Source: Leptospira idonii (GTDB taxonomy: Bacteria; Spirochaetota; Leptospiria; Leptospirales; Leptospiraceae). From it: a stretch of DNA of 64,000 bases. The position numbers and the translations under genes are program-made. The stretch's first letter is position 1. Each line of letters opens with the position of its first letter. Under the pieces are notes generated by a model. The model was given only the letters and a program-made list of their open reading frames with translations. It was not told where the DNA came from and did not search any database. The DNA lies in contig NZ_RQHW01000013.1 in the NCBI RefSeq assembly GCF_004770995.1, positions 62,001 to 126,000 on the forward strand, given 5' to 3'. Below are positions 37,850 to 46,359 of the stretch, in pieces.

Positions 37850-37855
37850 GTTTTT

Positions 37856-38197
37856 ATGACTAAAAAATTATTTCTAATCGGGCTTTTGTTTTTGATTTCG
37901 TGTTCGAGCGAAGGGATCAACGGCCCGGACGTTCTAACTAAAGATACTACGATCAAAAGAATCCGTTCTGCGAAACTCGCGAGACTTGCCGCTTGCGGTG
38001 GTAACGTAAACGTCCAAGCTTTGTTCGTCAATGATTCAATAGAATTTGCAGGTTACACTGCAGCTTTTTACTCCGAAAAAGATGTTTCAGATTGTACGCT
38101 TCGAATTTTCTCCGTTGCATGCGGCCAGGAAGTGCCTCCATGTAATTTGAGTTCAAAATCTGCCTTTAAAGGAAGTTTTCTGCAAGGCGAATTTTAA
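37856..38197 (+). CDS. Small Cys-rich lipoprotein, copy 1
   Basis: A 113-residue protein with a signal peptide ending LISC (Cys16). The mature part opens SSEGINGPDVLTK and has four further cysteines: one in AKLARLAACG, then C-T-x2-IFS-x2-C-x2-EV-x2-C, and ends KSAFKGSFLQGEF. This pattern is repeated in the next gene, so the two are tandem paralogues. Spacing suggests two disulfides and an export-side fold. It may belong to a Leptospira-restricted lipoprotein family; no function is known to me. Confidence 0.75.
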   Translation: MTKKLFLIGLLFLISCSSEGINGPDVLTKDTTIKRIRSAKLARLAACGGNVNVQALFVNDSIEFAGYTAAFYSEKDVSDCTLRIFSVACGQEVPPCNLSSKSAFKGSFLQGEF

Positions 38198-38228
38198 AAA
38201 CAAACCATCGTTATTTTAAGAGGGATTT

Positions 38229-38603
38229 ATGGATTTGCCGAAATCAAAAATAAGCTTCCAATTGGCTAAAAATTTATTTTTAATGGCCTTTCTATATCTC
38301 CTCTCTTGCGCAGATGCGGGAATCAACGGTCCCGATGTTCTGACTAAAGAGACCACACAACAAAGAATTCGTACTGCCAAACTGGCAAGGCTTGCCGCCT
38401 GCGGAAGAAATGCGGACATACAAGTTTTATTCATCAATGATTCTTTGGAGACAGCAAGGTTCAACGGGCCTTATTATGCGGTGGCAGATGTGAAAATCTG
38501 CACCGATCAGATTTTCTCCACTCCTTGCAATTCGGAAGTAACGGAATGCAAGCTGAGTGCTAAATCTGCCTGGAAGGGAAGTTTCCTACAAGGCGCATTT
38601 TAA
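38229..38603 (+). CDS. Small Cys-rich lipoprotein, copy 2
   Basis: A 124-residue paralogue of the preceding gene. The signal is longer and ends YLLSC, followed by ADAGINGPDVLTK. All four mature cysteines are conserved in the same spacing (AACG, then CTDQIFSTPC and EVTEC), and the C-terminus KSAWKGSFLQGAF matches. The central region differs most (SLETARFNGPYYAV versus SIEFAGYTAAFYS), where copy-specific ligand contacts might lie. The ATG at 38229 follows an AGAGGGA ribosome-binding site. A stand-alone receiver gene follows. Confidence 0.75.
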   Translation: MDLPKSKISFQLAKNLFLMAFLYLLSCADAGINGPDVLTKETTQQRIRTAKLARLAACGRNADIQVLFINDSLETARFNGPYYAVADVKICTDQIFSTPCNSEVTECKLSAKSAWKGSFLQGAF

Positions 38604-38659
38604 AAACAAACTGTTGTTATATTTCACTTAAACACGAATCTAATCGGGCTTGGAATGAT

Positions 38660-39028
38660 ATGACTTTAGGATCTAAGATTCAAGTTTTTGTAATTGATGA
38701 CCACCCGATGATCCGGAAAGGTCTACAATCCGAGATTGAAAACGACCTTACTTTGAAATTTATAGGATCAGCTTCCTCGATCAAGGATGCTTTGCCGATC
38801 ATCGGATTCAAGGCGGTCGATGTCTTGGTTGTAGATATTTCGTTGAAAGATGAAAATGGACTTTTGGAATTTACTAATATTCGAAAAAAGCAACCGAATC
38901 TAAAAATTATTTTTTTTACCATTCATAGAGATTGGGAATATCTCCAAAAAGCGGCAATGTTAGGAGCTGATGGTTATTTACTTAAGTCTGATAGTGCGGA
39001 TCGGATTTTGTCGCAGTTGTATAGTTAG
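38660..39028 (+). CDS. Stand-alone response-regulator receiver domain (NarL-like, lacking HTH)
   Basis: A 122-residue protein that is only a receiver domain. Asp13/Asp14, phospho-Asp59, Thr87 and Lys109 are all in place, so it should be phosphorylatable. IDDHPMIRKGL and GADGYLLKSDSADRIL are typical of the NarL/FixJ class, yet the protein ends at SQLYS, where the linker and LuxR-type DNA-binding domain would normally follow. Its last 47 bases overlap the convergent 7TM-DISM receptor gene, which also lacks its expected output domain. It may be a remnant or a single-domain CheY-like protein. Confidence 0.85.
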   Translation: MTLGSKIQVFVIDDHPMIRKGLQSEIENDLTLKFIGSASSIKDALPIIGFKAVDVLVVDISLKDENGLLEFTNIRKKQPNLKIIFFTIHRDWEYLQKAAMLGADGYLLKSDSADRILSQLYS

Positions 39029-40349
39029 ATGAAGACATGATCTTTTGAGTGGAAGTGACTAGGGACTTCATTTGTCTGGAGAGGTCTTCCGATTCGTTTA
39101 GAGAGTTCGAAAATCTTTTGGATATCAAAACGGAATGAGATATGATTAAAAAAATCTGACCATAAGGAATCATATAAAAACTATCGAGAATTCCGAATGT
39201 GAATAGAATATCGTTTATATTAGCAGCCATCAAACCTGTATAACCCATAAGTAAAACCCATGCACTCTTTTGTTTTTTAACGATCCCCACTAATAGAAAA
39301 ATCATCCATCCGGGAATGACCGTAAAAAAGATATAAACGAGCATCGGATTAAGAAAAGACGCATATACATAGTTTGGTGCCACAACGGTTAAAAAACACA
39401 TCGTATATATGGGAAGATTGAAATATAATCCGTAACGTTTCCAGAATTCGTTGGGAACAAATCTGTATAAAAAAGCATATAAAACGGGGCCGGAGCAGAA
39501 CACGGAAAAATATTCGATACGATTGAGAATTTCCCATGAGATGAAATCGAACAATAAATGTCCCAACCTTTCCCCTGTGGTCAACGTCCTCAGTAAAATC
39601 AAAATACAATGGATCGCGAAAAGAAGCGGTGTAGGGTCTTTTCTTCGGAACGAATAGAATATAAGATTGTAACAAGCCATAAGCATCGCAGCAATACAAA
39701 CTGCTACGCTCATCGCAGATTGAACTTGTTTTCTTTGAATGATGGTTTCTGCTTTGCCGAATAGAATGGGGTACCAATAACCTCCCCATAGATTGGTATA
39801 ATTTGAAACATGGATTACAATATCGAATTGTTCTCCTTCCGGAAGCAGGACAATTTGGGGTTTGTATTTCGCAACGGATTCGTTTTCTGAAACGCCGACT
39901 TTACCCGCAGAAGCCAGCAATTCACCGTTTACATACATTTCATAAGATGTGCCGATGTCCGGAATATATAGGGCCAAGTTGGAAGTTTTTTCCCTTAACT
40001 TAACCTCGATTACATAACTAGCGTATCCGTAACTGCCGATCGTTTCGTCGAAAAATTGAGTATCATTCCATACGGAAGGGGAATGTTTGAGAATAAATTT
40101 CCGCTCAGAGTTTGGGGGCGATAAGGAGATTATTTTAGGTGTTACGAACTGTTTCCAATATAACTTCCATTCTCCGGAAAGTTTGATGATGTTTTGCGCA
40201 TCGTAATCCGCCGAAGTAAGGTCTAAAATTCCGTTTTTTGCTTCTATCTGGTTTTGGTAAGTTCCCGTACAATGGAGGTTAGCAATTGATAAAATAAATA
40301 CGGAAAATATATAGAGCTTTAGTTTTTCCAAAACGGATAAACTATGCAA
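38982..40349 (-). CDS. 7TM-DISM receptor without an output domain
   Basis: A 455-residue membrane protein. After the N-terminal hydrophobic segment and a Cys (NLHC) comes an extracellular jelly-roll-like sensor (about 30-205; YASYVIEVKLREK, YEMYVNGELLASAGKVG), then a seven-transmembrane block (about 210-415) typical of 7TMR-DISM proteins. These usually end in a histidine kinase, GGDEF, cyclase or SpoIIE domain. Here only about 40 residues follow (NESEDLSRQMKSLVTSTQKI), and then the protein stops. The 3' end overlaps the truncated receiver gene by 47 bases. It may signal through a partner or be a deletion relic. Confidence 0.8.
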   Translation of the reverse strand: MHSLSVLEKLKLYIFSVFILSIANLHCTGTYQNQIEAKNGILDLTSADYDAQNIIKLSGEWKLYWKQFVTPKIISLSPPNSERKFILKHSPSVWNDTQFFDETIGSYGYASYVIEVKLREKTSNLALYIPDIGTSYEMYVNGELLASAGKVGVSENESVAKYKPQIVLLPEGEQFDIVIHVSNYTNLWGGYWYPILFGKAETIIQRKQVQSAMSVAVCIAAMLMACYNLIFYSFRRKDPTPLLFAIHCILILLRTLTTGERLGHLLFDFISWEILNRIEYFSVFCSGPVLYAFLYRFVPNEFWKRYGLYFNLPIYTMCFLTVVAPNYVYASFLNPMLVYIFFTVIPGWMIFLLVGIVKKQKSAWVLLMGYTGLMAANINDILFTFGILDSFYMIPYGQIFLIISHSVLISKRFSNSLNESEDLSRQMKSLVTSTQKIMSSSNYTTATKSDPHYQT

Positions 40350-40397
40350 AAAATGTCTATAGAGTCAATGTATAAAAAATGATATTAGGAAACAGTG

Positions 40398-40427
40398 TTC
40401 CACCGACGGGGTTGGTTGCCGGTGGAA
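40398..40427. terminator. Hairpin just downstream of purB
   Basis: TTCCACCG (40398-40405) and CGGTGGAA (40420-40427) form an 8-bp perfect stem with a 14-base loop, six bases beyond the purB stop. A T-rich tail is present on the plus strand (ATAATTTTATT) but is poor on the minus strand, where purB needs it. A terminator is likely by position but atypical. Confidence 0.4.
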
Positions 40428-40433
40428 ATAATT

Positions 40434-41735
40434 TTATTCCAATCCCAATCTTTTGAAGATGGCTGGGATTTTTTCCAGATAAGGTTCGATTCGGAAAATC
40501 TCATCCAAGTCGGATTCTTTCAGGATGGAAGAGCAACGAGGATCCGCTTTCAGTCTGTCTCTTAGATTTGCGTTCGTATCCGCCCAAACCGCCATTGCGT
40601 TTTCTTGAACGATAGCATAAGCGTCCTCTCTTGTGATTCCCCCTTTTTCGATCAGCCAAAGAAGCACTTTTTGAGAGAAAATGAGCCCTCTCGTTACGTT
40701 TAACGTACGTGCTGTGGCATCAGGATAAACATGAATTCCTTTCAATACGAAATTCATTTTTTCCAATATATAATCGAGAGCGATTGTTGAATCGGGAAGA
40801 ACGATTCTTTCCGCAGAAGAATGGGAAATGTCTCTTTCATGCCAAAGAGCTACGTTTTGCAGACCTACGTTTACGTTGGAGCGAATCACTCTTGAGATCC
40901 CCGAGATTCTTTCGCAAACGACAGGGTTTCTTTTATGAGGCATTGCGGAAGATCCTTTTTGGCCTTTGGCAAAAGGTTCTTCTACTTCTCTTCCTTCCGT
41001 TTTTTGAAGAAGTCTCACTTCCGTTGCCATTCGATCCAAACTTGCAGCAACGACTCCCAACACGGAAAGATAAAATGCATGTCTGTCTCTGGAAATGACT
41101 TGCGTAGCGATAGGATCAACGGTTAATCCTAGTTTTGTGAGAACGTATTCTTCGATTTCGGGATCGATGTTGGAATAGGTTCCTACCGCACCGGAAAGTT
41201 TTCCGACGGCAATTTGGGATCTGGCATCTTCCATTCTTTCTATGTTTCTCTGCATTTCGGAATAGAAGAGTGCGAATTTTAATCCCAATGTCATGGGTTC
41301 TGCGTGAATTCCGTGAGAACGTCCGATACAAGGAAGGTCTTTATATTCGATTGCTTTTTGTTTGGTGGTAGCTAAAAGTTCTTTGGCTCTTTTGATCAAA
41401 AGGTCGATGGCTTGTACCATCTGCACGCAAAGAGCAGTGTCTCCTACATCCGAAGAAGTGAGTCCGAAGTGAACATGTCTTCCTGCCGGTCCTATGTAAG
41501 AATTCAAATTGGTGAGATAGGCGATTACGTCATGATGTACTTTGGATTCGATCTCCAAAATCTCATCCACATTGAACTTTGCTTTGGCTTTAATTGTTTC
41601 CAAATCTTCTTTGGGAACTTCCCCTCTATTGGCGCGAGCTTCGCAGGCATAAATTTCAATATCTGTCCAAATTTTAAATTTGTTCTCTAATTCCCAAATG
41701 GCTGAGATTTCAGGATGGCTGTAACGATCGATCAT
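40434..41735 (-). CDS. purB: Adenylosuccinate lyase
   Basis: A 433-residue member of the fumarase/aspartase superfamily. The signature GSSAMPHKRNP is exact, TSSDVGDTA and GRSHGIHAEP (catalytic His region) are present, and the helical core length fits the shorter bacterial PurB. It catalyses two steps of purine synthesis: SAICAR to AICAR, and adenylosuccinate to AMP. It is transcribed alone and is divergent from fabG, with 110 bp between starts. Confidence 0.97.
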   Translation of the reverse strand: MIDRYSHPEISAIWELENKFKIWTDIEIYACEARANRGEVPKEDLETIKAKAKFNVDEILEIESKVHHDVIAYLTNLNSYIGPAGRHVHFGLTSSDVGDTALCVQMVQAIDLLIKRAKELLATTKQKAIEYKDLPCIGRSHGIHAEPMTLGLKFALFYSEMQRNIERMEDARSQIAVGKLSGAVGTYSNIDPEIEEYVLTKLGLTVDPIATQVISRDRHAFYLSVLGVVAASLDRMATEVRLLQKTEGREVEEPFAKGQKGSSAMPHKRNPVVCERISGISRVIRSNVNVGLQNVALWHERDISHSSAERIVLPDSTIALDYILEKMNFVLKGIHVYPDATARTLNVTRGLIFSQKVLLWLIEKGGITREDAYAIVQENAMAVWADTNANLRDRLKADPRCSSILKESDLDEIFRIEPYLEKIPAIFKRLGLE

Positions 41736-41845
41736 AAGGGCAGAGTTTCAGTGCAAACATTCGTTTCAACTGTGAATTTTACGATTGCAGAACGACGTTC
41801 AAGATCCATTTTTAGGTGCATATTATCATAATCAAAGAGGAAGAT

Positions 41846-42613
41846 ATGTCCAAAGAATTCGAAGGCAAGGTTGCGCTAGTAACCGGAGCCGCATCTCCCA
41901 TCGGACTGGGACGTGCCATCGCAAACCGCATCGCATCACACGGAGCCACATTGGTTTTGGTGGATCTGAATCAGGAAAAAATCGACGAAGCTGCAAAAGA
42001 AGTGGAAGCCGCTTACGGTGTAAAGGCGATAGGAATCGCTGCGAACGTAACGAAGCCGGAAGACTGCGATGCTGCCATCAACAAAATCAAAGAAGTGTTC
42101 GGCAAACTGGACTTTTTGGTGAACAATGCCGGGGTTTTGAAAGACAATCTTCTGATCAGAATGACTGAGCAGGAATTCGATTTCGTAATGGATGTGAATT
42201 GTAAGGGTGTATTCCTTATGACCAAATCTGCCAGCAAACTTTTATTAAAGTCTGATTCCGGAAGAATCGTAAACATTTCCTCCGTATCAGGTCTTACCGG
42301 TCAGCCAGGTCAGGCGAATTATTCCACTTCCAAAGCAGGTGTGATTGCTCTTACTAAAGTTTCCGCCAGAGAATTTTCAGGAAGAAATGTTCTTGTAAAC
42401 GCAGTTTGTCCCGGTTATGTGCAAACGGAGATGACCGGTTCTTTGACAAAAGAAGTTCAGGAAAAATTGACGGATGCAGCAGTGATCCCTTTGAAACGTC
42501 CTGGAAAACAATCCGAGATCGCATCTGCTGTGAAATTTTTTCTCAGCGAAGATGCTTCTTACATCACAGGAACCTACCTCAGAGTAGACGGCGGAGCCGC
42601 TATCGGGATGTAG
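41846..42613 (+). CDS. fabG: 3-oxoacyl-ACP reductase-like SDR
   Basis: A 255-residue SDR from the ATG at 41846, which has AGAGGAAG just upstream. [14 protein letters not shown] is the cofactor loop (the insertion of SP-I-G-L is slightly unusual), [20 protein letters not shown] is very close to Fab[14 protein letters not shown] supplies the catalytic Tyr/Lys, and [17 protein letters not shown] the end. FabG reduces 3-ketoacyl-ACP in fatty-acid synthesis, but with no other fab genes here a PhaB-like or dedicated role is possible. It overlaps the convergent M23 gene by 14 bases. Confidence 0.88.
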   Translation: MSKEFEGKVALVTGAASPIGLGRAIANRIASHGATLVLVDLNQEKIDEAAKEVEAAYGVKAIGIAANVTKPEDCDAAINKIKEVFGKLDFLVNNAGVLKDNLLIRMTEQEFDFVMDVNCKGVFLMTKSASKLLLKSDSGRIVNISSVSGLTGQPGQANYSTSKAGVIALTKVSAREFSGRNVLVNAVCPGYVQTEMTGSLTKEVQEKLTDAAVIPLKRPGKQSEIASAVKFFLSEDASYITGTYLRVDGGAAIGM

Positions 42614-44528
42614 ATTTTTTAGCCTTAGGCGATTTTTGCTTTTGCTGAGTCGCCTTAGGTGTGTTTGTTTCTTTCTTTTCTTTGGTGACTACGTTTTTTA
42701 CAGGTTCTACGGTTATCGTTTTTGGCTCAGGAACGATCGGAGGACTTTCGATTTCATAATCGTATCGAACCGTTTGGCTCCAGTTTCCTGCATAATCCCT
42801 TACGCTGGCAGTTAATGTATGTTTACCTGGAGTGTACAATAATTCCGGTTCGAAAACTTCCACCCTTCCGTCTTTAGGAAAGTATTCCGCTTTTCCTCGA
42901 ACTCCGTCTACTGTGACGTCGAAACCTTCCGGCATGATTCCGGAGCCGACATCCACCGCTTTCAGCATCAAAGCGAAATCCTCTTTGGGGAAAACGGTTT
43001 TGTTCATAGATTCGTGCAAATAGATATTAGGCGGTGTTTGGTCGGATAAAACGACGAAGAGTCCCGTTTTTCTGAGTCTTACTTTGAAAAAAGTTCCCCA
43101 AGAACTGAAGGAAGATCCTTTGATTTTTTTGACGGAACCGTCCGGAAGAACTTCATATAAGTCTGCGGAATTGATATCTCTTGACTTAGGAACCTTTACG
43201 TAAAGGTCATAACCTAGATTGAAATCTTTGAATTCAGGGCCGATTTCATATACGGAAGAAAGTTGATTTAATCCTTCCGTTTTGATTTTCACGTTCTCTT
43301 TCGCTTCGATTTCGAAATTCCCTTTGGAATAAATGGCGTTCACAGGAAAAAACAATTCCACTCTCGTATCTTTTGATTTGAAAGTGGTGTATCTGTCGAA
43401 TTGGACATTATAAGTCCATTCCTTGGTGATGATATGTTTGTAGTCTCCCTGATCTTTGGTTACGTAAAAACTTGCCATCGCCTGTCTGTTTCCTTGGCCT
43501 TTGGCACGGATGAGTATTTCTTTCGGTTCTCCCGTTTTTAAGGATTCGCTATCGATTAACCCTTGTTCTCTTTCCGGTTTCAGGATTCCCAACAAATCGT
43601 TTCCATCTCTCGTATGCAAAAAATAGGAAAAAGGATTTCCATTCGCTTTACTGATGCTGCTGTCGTAGAGAAGAACGTTTTTGCGGGAATGGTTTTTTAA
43701 AATTTTAGAGAGCTGAAAACCTTGTAACAACTGTTCACCGATAGACATATCCAATGTGAAAATTCCCAATCGGTTCGAATTGGATTTTTGATGGATTGCG
43801 ATTTGAAATCCTACCTTCCCTTGGATGGAAATCGTAGGAGATTCGGAAAGTTCGAATCTATTTCCTCCAACAGGATAAAAAGGAATGTCTATCGTTTCGT
43901 GTTTTCCGTTGATGAAACTTCTGGAGGTTTGAGGAGTGATTCGAAGAGAATCGAAAACTACTTCTTCTCCTTCCGAGTAACCCAGACCGAAATGCATCGG
44001 GTTGTAATAGATATCGTCTTTGAATAATTCGAAGTGAAGGTGGGGAGGGCCGACTCCCGTATCTCCCGAATAGGCGACCATCTCTCCCTTTTCTACAGGA
44101 ACCGGTTCCGGAAGCACGATATCGAAATCGACTCTGTCTTTGAACCTTCTGGATTGTTTTGACTTTAATATTTGTTTAACGACTTTCGGTGCGAATTTAT
44201 GCAGATGGCCGTATCTGGAAGTCATACCGTCGTCATGTTGTACGAATACCGCATAACCGATGCTTGTCCATTTTCTTTGAACTCTGGTTACTTTTCCTTT
44301 GGAAACGGATAAAATAGGAAGACCGATTTTTCCGGCTGTGGAAAAATCTTGTCCCATGTGAAAATGGCCGGTTCTAAATTCACCGAACGTGCCTGTGATC
44401 GTATTCAAACCTTTTACAGGCCAAACATAAGGTTCCGTAAGAACGAAACCTTGGGGATAATCGGATGAGAACGTCTGACTTGAATAGAAAAACAGAAACG
44501 TTAAGAAAAAAATAAGACGTCTAGACAT
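42600..44528 (-). CDS. Exported M23 (LytM-type) metallopeptidase-family protein
   Basis: A 642-residue protein with a signal peptide ([17 protein letters not shown]). The M23 domain is at the N-terminus: zinc ligands His57 and Asp61 in HFHMGQD, then YGHLH and His163/His165 in [10 protein letters not shown] large beta-rich region follows, with an Ig-like segment near the end ([18 protein letters not shown]), and a Lys/Thr/Pro-rich tail ([20 protein letters not shown]). It should cut or bind peptidoglycan cross-links, or activate amidases. The basic tail could bind anionic wall or nucleic acid. Confidence 0.88.
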   Translation of the reverse strand: MSRRLIFFLTFLFFYSSQTFSSDYPQGFVLTEPYVWPVKGLNTITGTFGEFRTGHFHMGQDFSTAGKIGLPILSVSKGKVTRVQRKWTSIGYAVFVQHDDGMTSRYGHLHKFAPKVVKQILKSKQSRRFKDRVDFDIVLPEPVPVEKGEMVAYSGDTGVGPPHLHFELFKDDIYYNPMHFGLGYSEGEEVVFDSLRITPQTSRSFINGKHETIDIPFYPVGGNRFELSESPTISIQGKVGFQIAIHQKSNSNRLGIFTLDMSIGEQLLQGFQLSKILKNHSRKNVLLYDSSISKANGNPFSYFLHTRDGNDLLGILKPEREQGLIDSESLKTGEPKEILIRAKGQGNRQAMASFYVTKDQGDYKHIITKEWTYNVQFDRYTTFKSKDTRVELFFPVNAIYSKGNFEIEAKENVKIKTEGLNQLSSVYEIGPEFKDFNLGYDLYVKVPKSRDINSADLYEVLPDGSVKKIKGSSFSSWGTFFKVRLRKTGLFVVLSDQTPPNIYLHESMNKTVFPKEDFALMLKAVDVGSGIMPEGFDVTVDGVRGKAEYFPKDGRVEVFEPELLYTPGKHTLTASVRDYAGNWSQTVRYDYEIESPPIVPEPKTITVEPVKNVVTKEKKETNTPKATQQKQKSPKAKKSTSR

Positions 44529-44653
44529 TCCGTTTCAAGATTATTTTAGCCTTCGATTTCGAAAAGACTAATAAGGCGGTAGGAGATTGAAACTTTCCAT
44601 GGGAAAGAGGGGAGGGGAAGAATTAGTAGATGTACCTGCAAAGTAAGAATTTT

Positions 44654-44675
44654 GCCGGAGAACGGTTTCTCCGGC
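44654..44675. terminator. Strong GC-rich hairpin after the crotonase gene
   Basis: GCCGGAGAA (44654-44662) pairs with TTCTCCGGC (44667-44675) around a CGGT loop, seven bases past the crotonase stop. On the minus strand it is followed by AAAATTCTT, not a clean U-run; on the plus strand by GTTTCTTTTATTTC. A terminator for the minus-strand operon by position. Confidence 0.5.
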
Positions 44676-44682
44676 GTTTCTT

Positions 44683-45465
44683 TTATTTCAAATTGGGTCT
44701 GCGTTTTTCCTTGAGGGCGGTCATCGCCTCCAAAAGATTATCAACCACTCCAGGTTGCTGGAAAGCGGTGATGGTTTCTTTTCGGTATTGTTCCAATTTT
44801 GCGATCAAATGACCGTTTAACATGTTCTTAGTGGAACGATAAGCACTCATCGGGATTTTAGAAAGAGAATCCAATTTTTTCAAAGCGAGTTTTCTCAAGT
44901 CTTCTCTGGAAGCGGTGATTTCATCGATCAAACCGATTTCTTTAGCTTCTCCCGCTTTGTATACTTTTCCTTCCAAACAAACTTCGGACCAGTATCTTGG
45001 TTCGACGCACATTTTGATTCTGTCGATGAAACTTCCTGGAAGAGGAAGGCCCACATTCACTTCCGTAAAACCGATTCTGCCTTTTCCATCGTACATATAT
45101 TTATAGTCACTGGCCACAGTGATGACGGCACCTCCGCCCATCGCATAACCGGTCACTTCCGTAATCAAAGGTTTGTCGAATTTGATGAGTTCTCCGAATA
45201 GAATTACGATTCCGCCCACTTCATCCAATAGTTTATCTTTCGATGTGGAAAGAAGATTGTCCGCATCGAGACCGTTGCAGAAAAATTTTTCGTGATCGGA
45301 TGTAAGGATGACTCCCTTTTTAGAAGGATCTTGATTGATTTCTTTTAAAATAGCACCTAATTCGCGCATATTGGCGCCGGTAAGTGAGTTTTGATCGTTC
45401 ATTTCAAAATGAATGATTTCCGCATTGCCGCCGCTGACTGTGATTTCTTCTCTTTTGTAACTCAT
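44683..45465 (-). CDS. Enoyl-CoA hydratase/isomerase-family protein (crotonase)
   Basis: A 260-residue crotonase. FFCNGLDADNLL is the first oxyanion-hole strand and GYAMGGGAVITVASDYKYM the second; IGFTEVNVGLPLPG follows. CNG-x-D at the first motif resembles delta3,delta2-enoyl-CoA isomerases, needed to oxidise oleate. Leptospires grow on unsaturated long-chain fatty acids, so that role is reasonable but inferred. Its start overlaps the upstream pseudo-receiver gene as ATGA, linking it to a c-di-GMP-type operon. Confidence 0.88.
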   Translation of the reverse strand: MSYKREEITVSGGNAEIIHFEMNDQNSLTGANMRELGAILKEINQDPSKKGVILTSDHEKFFCNGLDADNLLSTSKDKLLDEVGGIVILFGELIKFDKPLITEVTGYAMGGGAVITVASDYKYMYDGKGRIGFTEVNVGLPLPGSFIDRIKMCVEPRYWSEVCLEGKVYKAGEAKEIGLIDEITASREDLRKLALKKLDSLSKIPMSAYRSTKNMLNGHLIAKLEQYRKETITAFQQPGVVDNLLEAMTALKEKRRPNLK

Positions 45466-46343
45466 GTCTCTATGTGATCTTCCTTTTGAGGTTCTTTTTC
45501 CGGGAGAGTTTCGGAAGGAGTTGTTTGGGCACCGGTTGGCGGAGTAGAAGGAGTCGATTTTTCCTTTTTCTCTTTTTTCCTTAGCTCTTCCTTTCTTTGT
45601 TCTTCCATTTTCAAATAATCATCGAATTCGTTGGGAGCCATATAGATCGCAAATTTATCATCATCTTGCACATGTTCGATGAAAGCTCCCATGTGTCTTC
45701 CTGCGATGAATGAAACTTTGTCTTGGCCGATAAAGATTTTGACGACTCTTTCGAATACTTCCACTTCTTCTTTTCCTACTTCGGGAACACCTCTGATATC
45801 GAAACAGATGTACTCGTTTTGGATCGACTTTAGAAAGTTAGGAGTGAATATCTTTTTGAATTCGGGGAAAATATATCGTTTTAGATTGGCTCTGCATTGA
45901 AACAAAACTTTTCCGTGGCTGCGGTCCACGTTTACGAGAGAAACGTTGTCTCTTGTTTTGCTGTTTTCATTGAACTTATGTTCTTCGATCAAAGATTGGA
46001 TTCGATCGAGAAGATTTTGTTTGAAGAGAGGTTTCACCATGTATTCCGTGAAACCTAGAATTTTATGATTGAAGACGAAGTTTTCATCTTCTTTGGGGAT
46101 GAGAGCTACGATGGGAATCCCTTGAGTGATGACATCCTTTCTCAACTCGATGACGAATTCCAATTCCTTTTTGTCTTTGAAAGAAAGACCGAGCAGGATG
46201 ATGTCCGGGTTGGAAGACTTTACGTATTCCTTAACCGTCTGAGTGAACTTTGTAATGACGACCCTTTGCCGCAAACCTTGAAAAATATTTTCTAATTCCG
46301 ATGCGGAATACGGATCGTTTTCGATGGCCATTATAAAATGCAT
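45462..46343 (-). CDS. Pseudo-receiver protein with STAS-like middle domain
   Basis: From the ATG at 46343, 293 residues (46331 is an alternative ATG). Residues 1-120 have receiver-fold spacing with ENDPYS, a hydrophobic strand IILLGLSF where the phospho-Asp should be, and the conserved lysine in EYMVKPL. The Asp is replaced by Gly, so phosphorylation in the usual way is unlikely. Residues about 150-255 resemble a STAS fold (YICFDIRGVPEVGKEEVEVF, then KVSFIAGRHMGAFIEHV). The tail is Lys/Glu then Pro/Thr-rich. It follows the EAL gene and overlaps the crotonase gene by four bases. The STAS call is tentative. Confidence 0.65.
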   Translation of the reverse strand: MHFIMAIENDPYSASELENIFQGLRQRVVITKFTQTVKEYVKSSNPDIILLGLSFKDKKELEFVIELRKDVITQGIPIVALIPKEDENFVFNHKILGFTEYMVKPLFKQNLLDRIQSLIEEHKFNENSKTRDNVSLVNVDRSHGKVLFQCRANLKRYIFPEFKKIFTPNFLKSIQNEYICFDIRGVPEVGKEEVEVFERVVKIFIGQDKVSFIAGRHMGAFIEHVQDDDKFAIYMAPNEFDDYLKMEEQRKEELRKKEKKEKSTPSTPPTGAQTTPSETLPEKEPQKEDHIET

Positions 46344-46359
46344 GGTGTTTGGATAAGGT

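Larger units (their letters stand above)
37856..38625 (+). repeat. Tandem gene duplication: two lipoprotein genes with a shared 3' flank
   Basis: The units 37856-38217 and 38229-38625 share protein blocks GINGPDVLTK, RI-R-(S/T)-AKLARLAACG and KSA-x-KGSFLQG-x-F. The downstream bases TTTTAAAAACAAAC followed by GTTAT also recur, so the repeat extends past the stop codon. Nucleotide identity has decayed over the middle, so the duplication is not recent. Confidence 0.65.

Noticed and set aside
41785..42168. 127-residue plus-strand frame overlapping fabG
   Set aside because: Very Arg/Ser/Gly-rich and offset from a strong FabG frame with a good ribosome-binding site.
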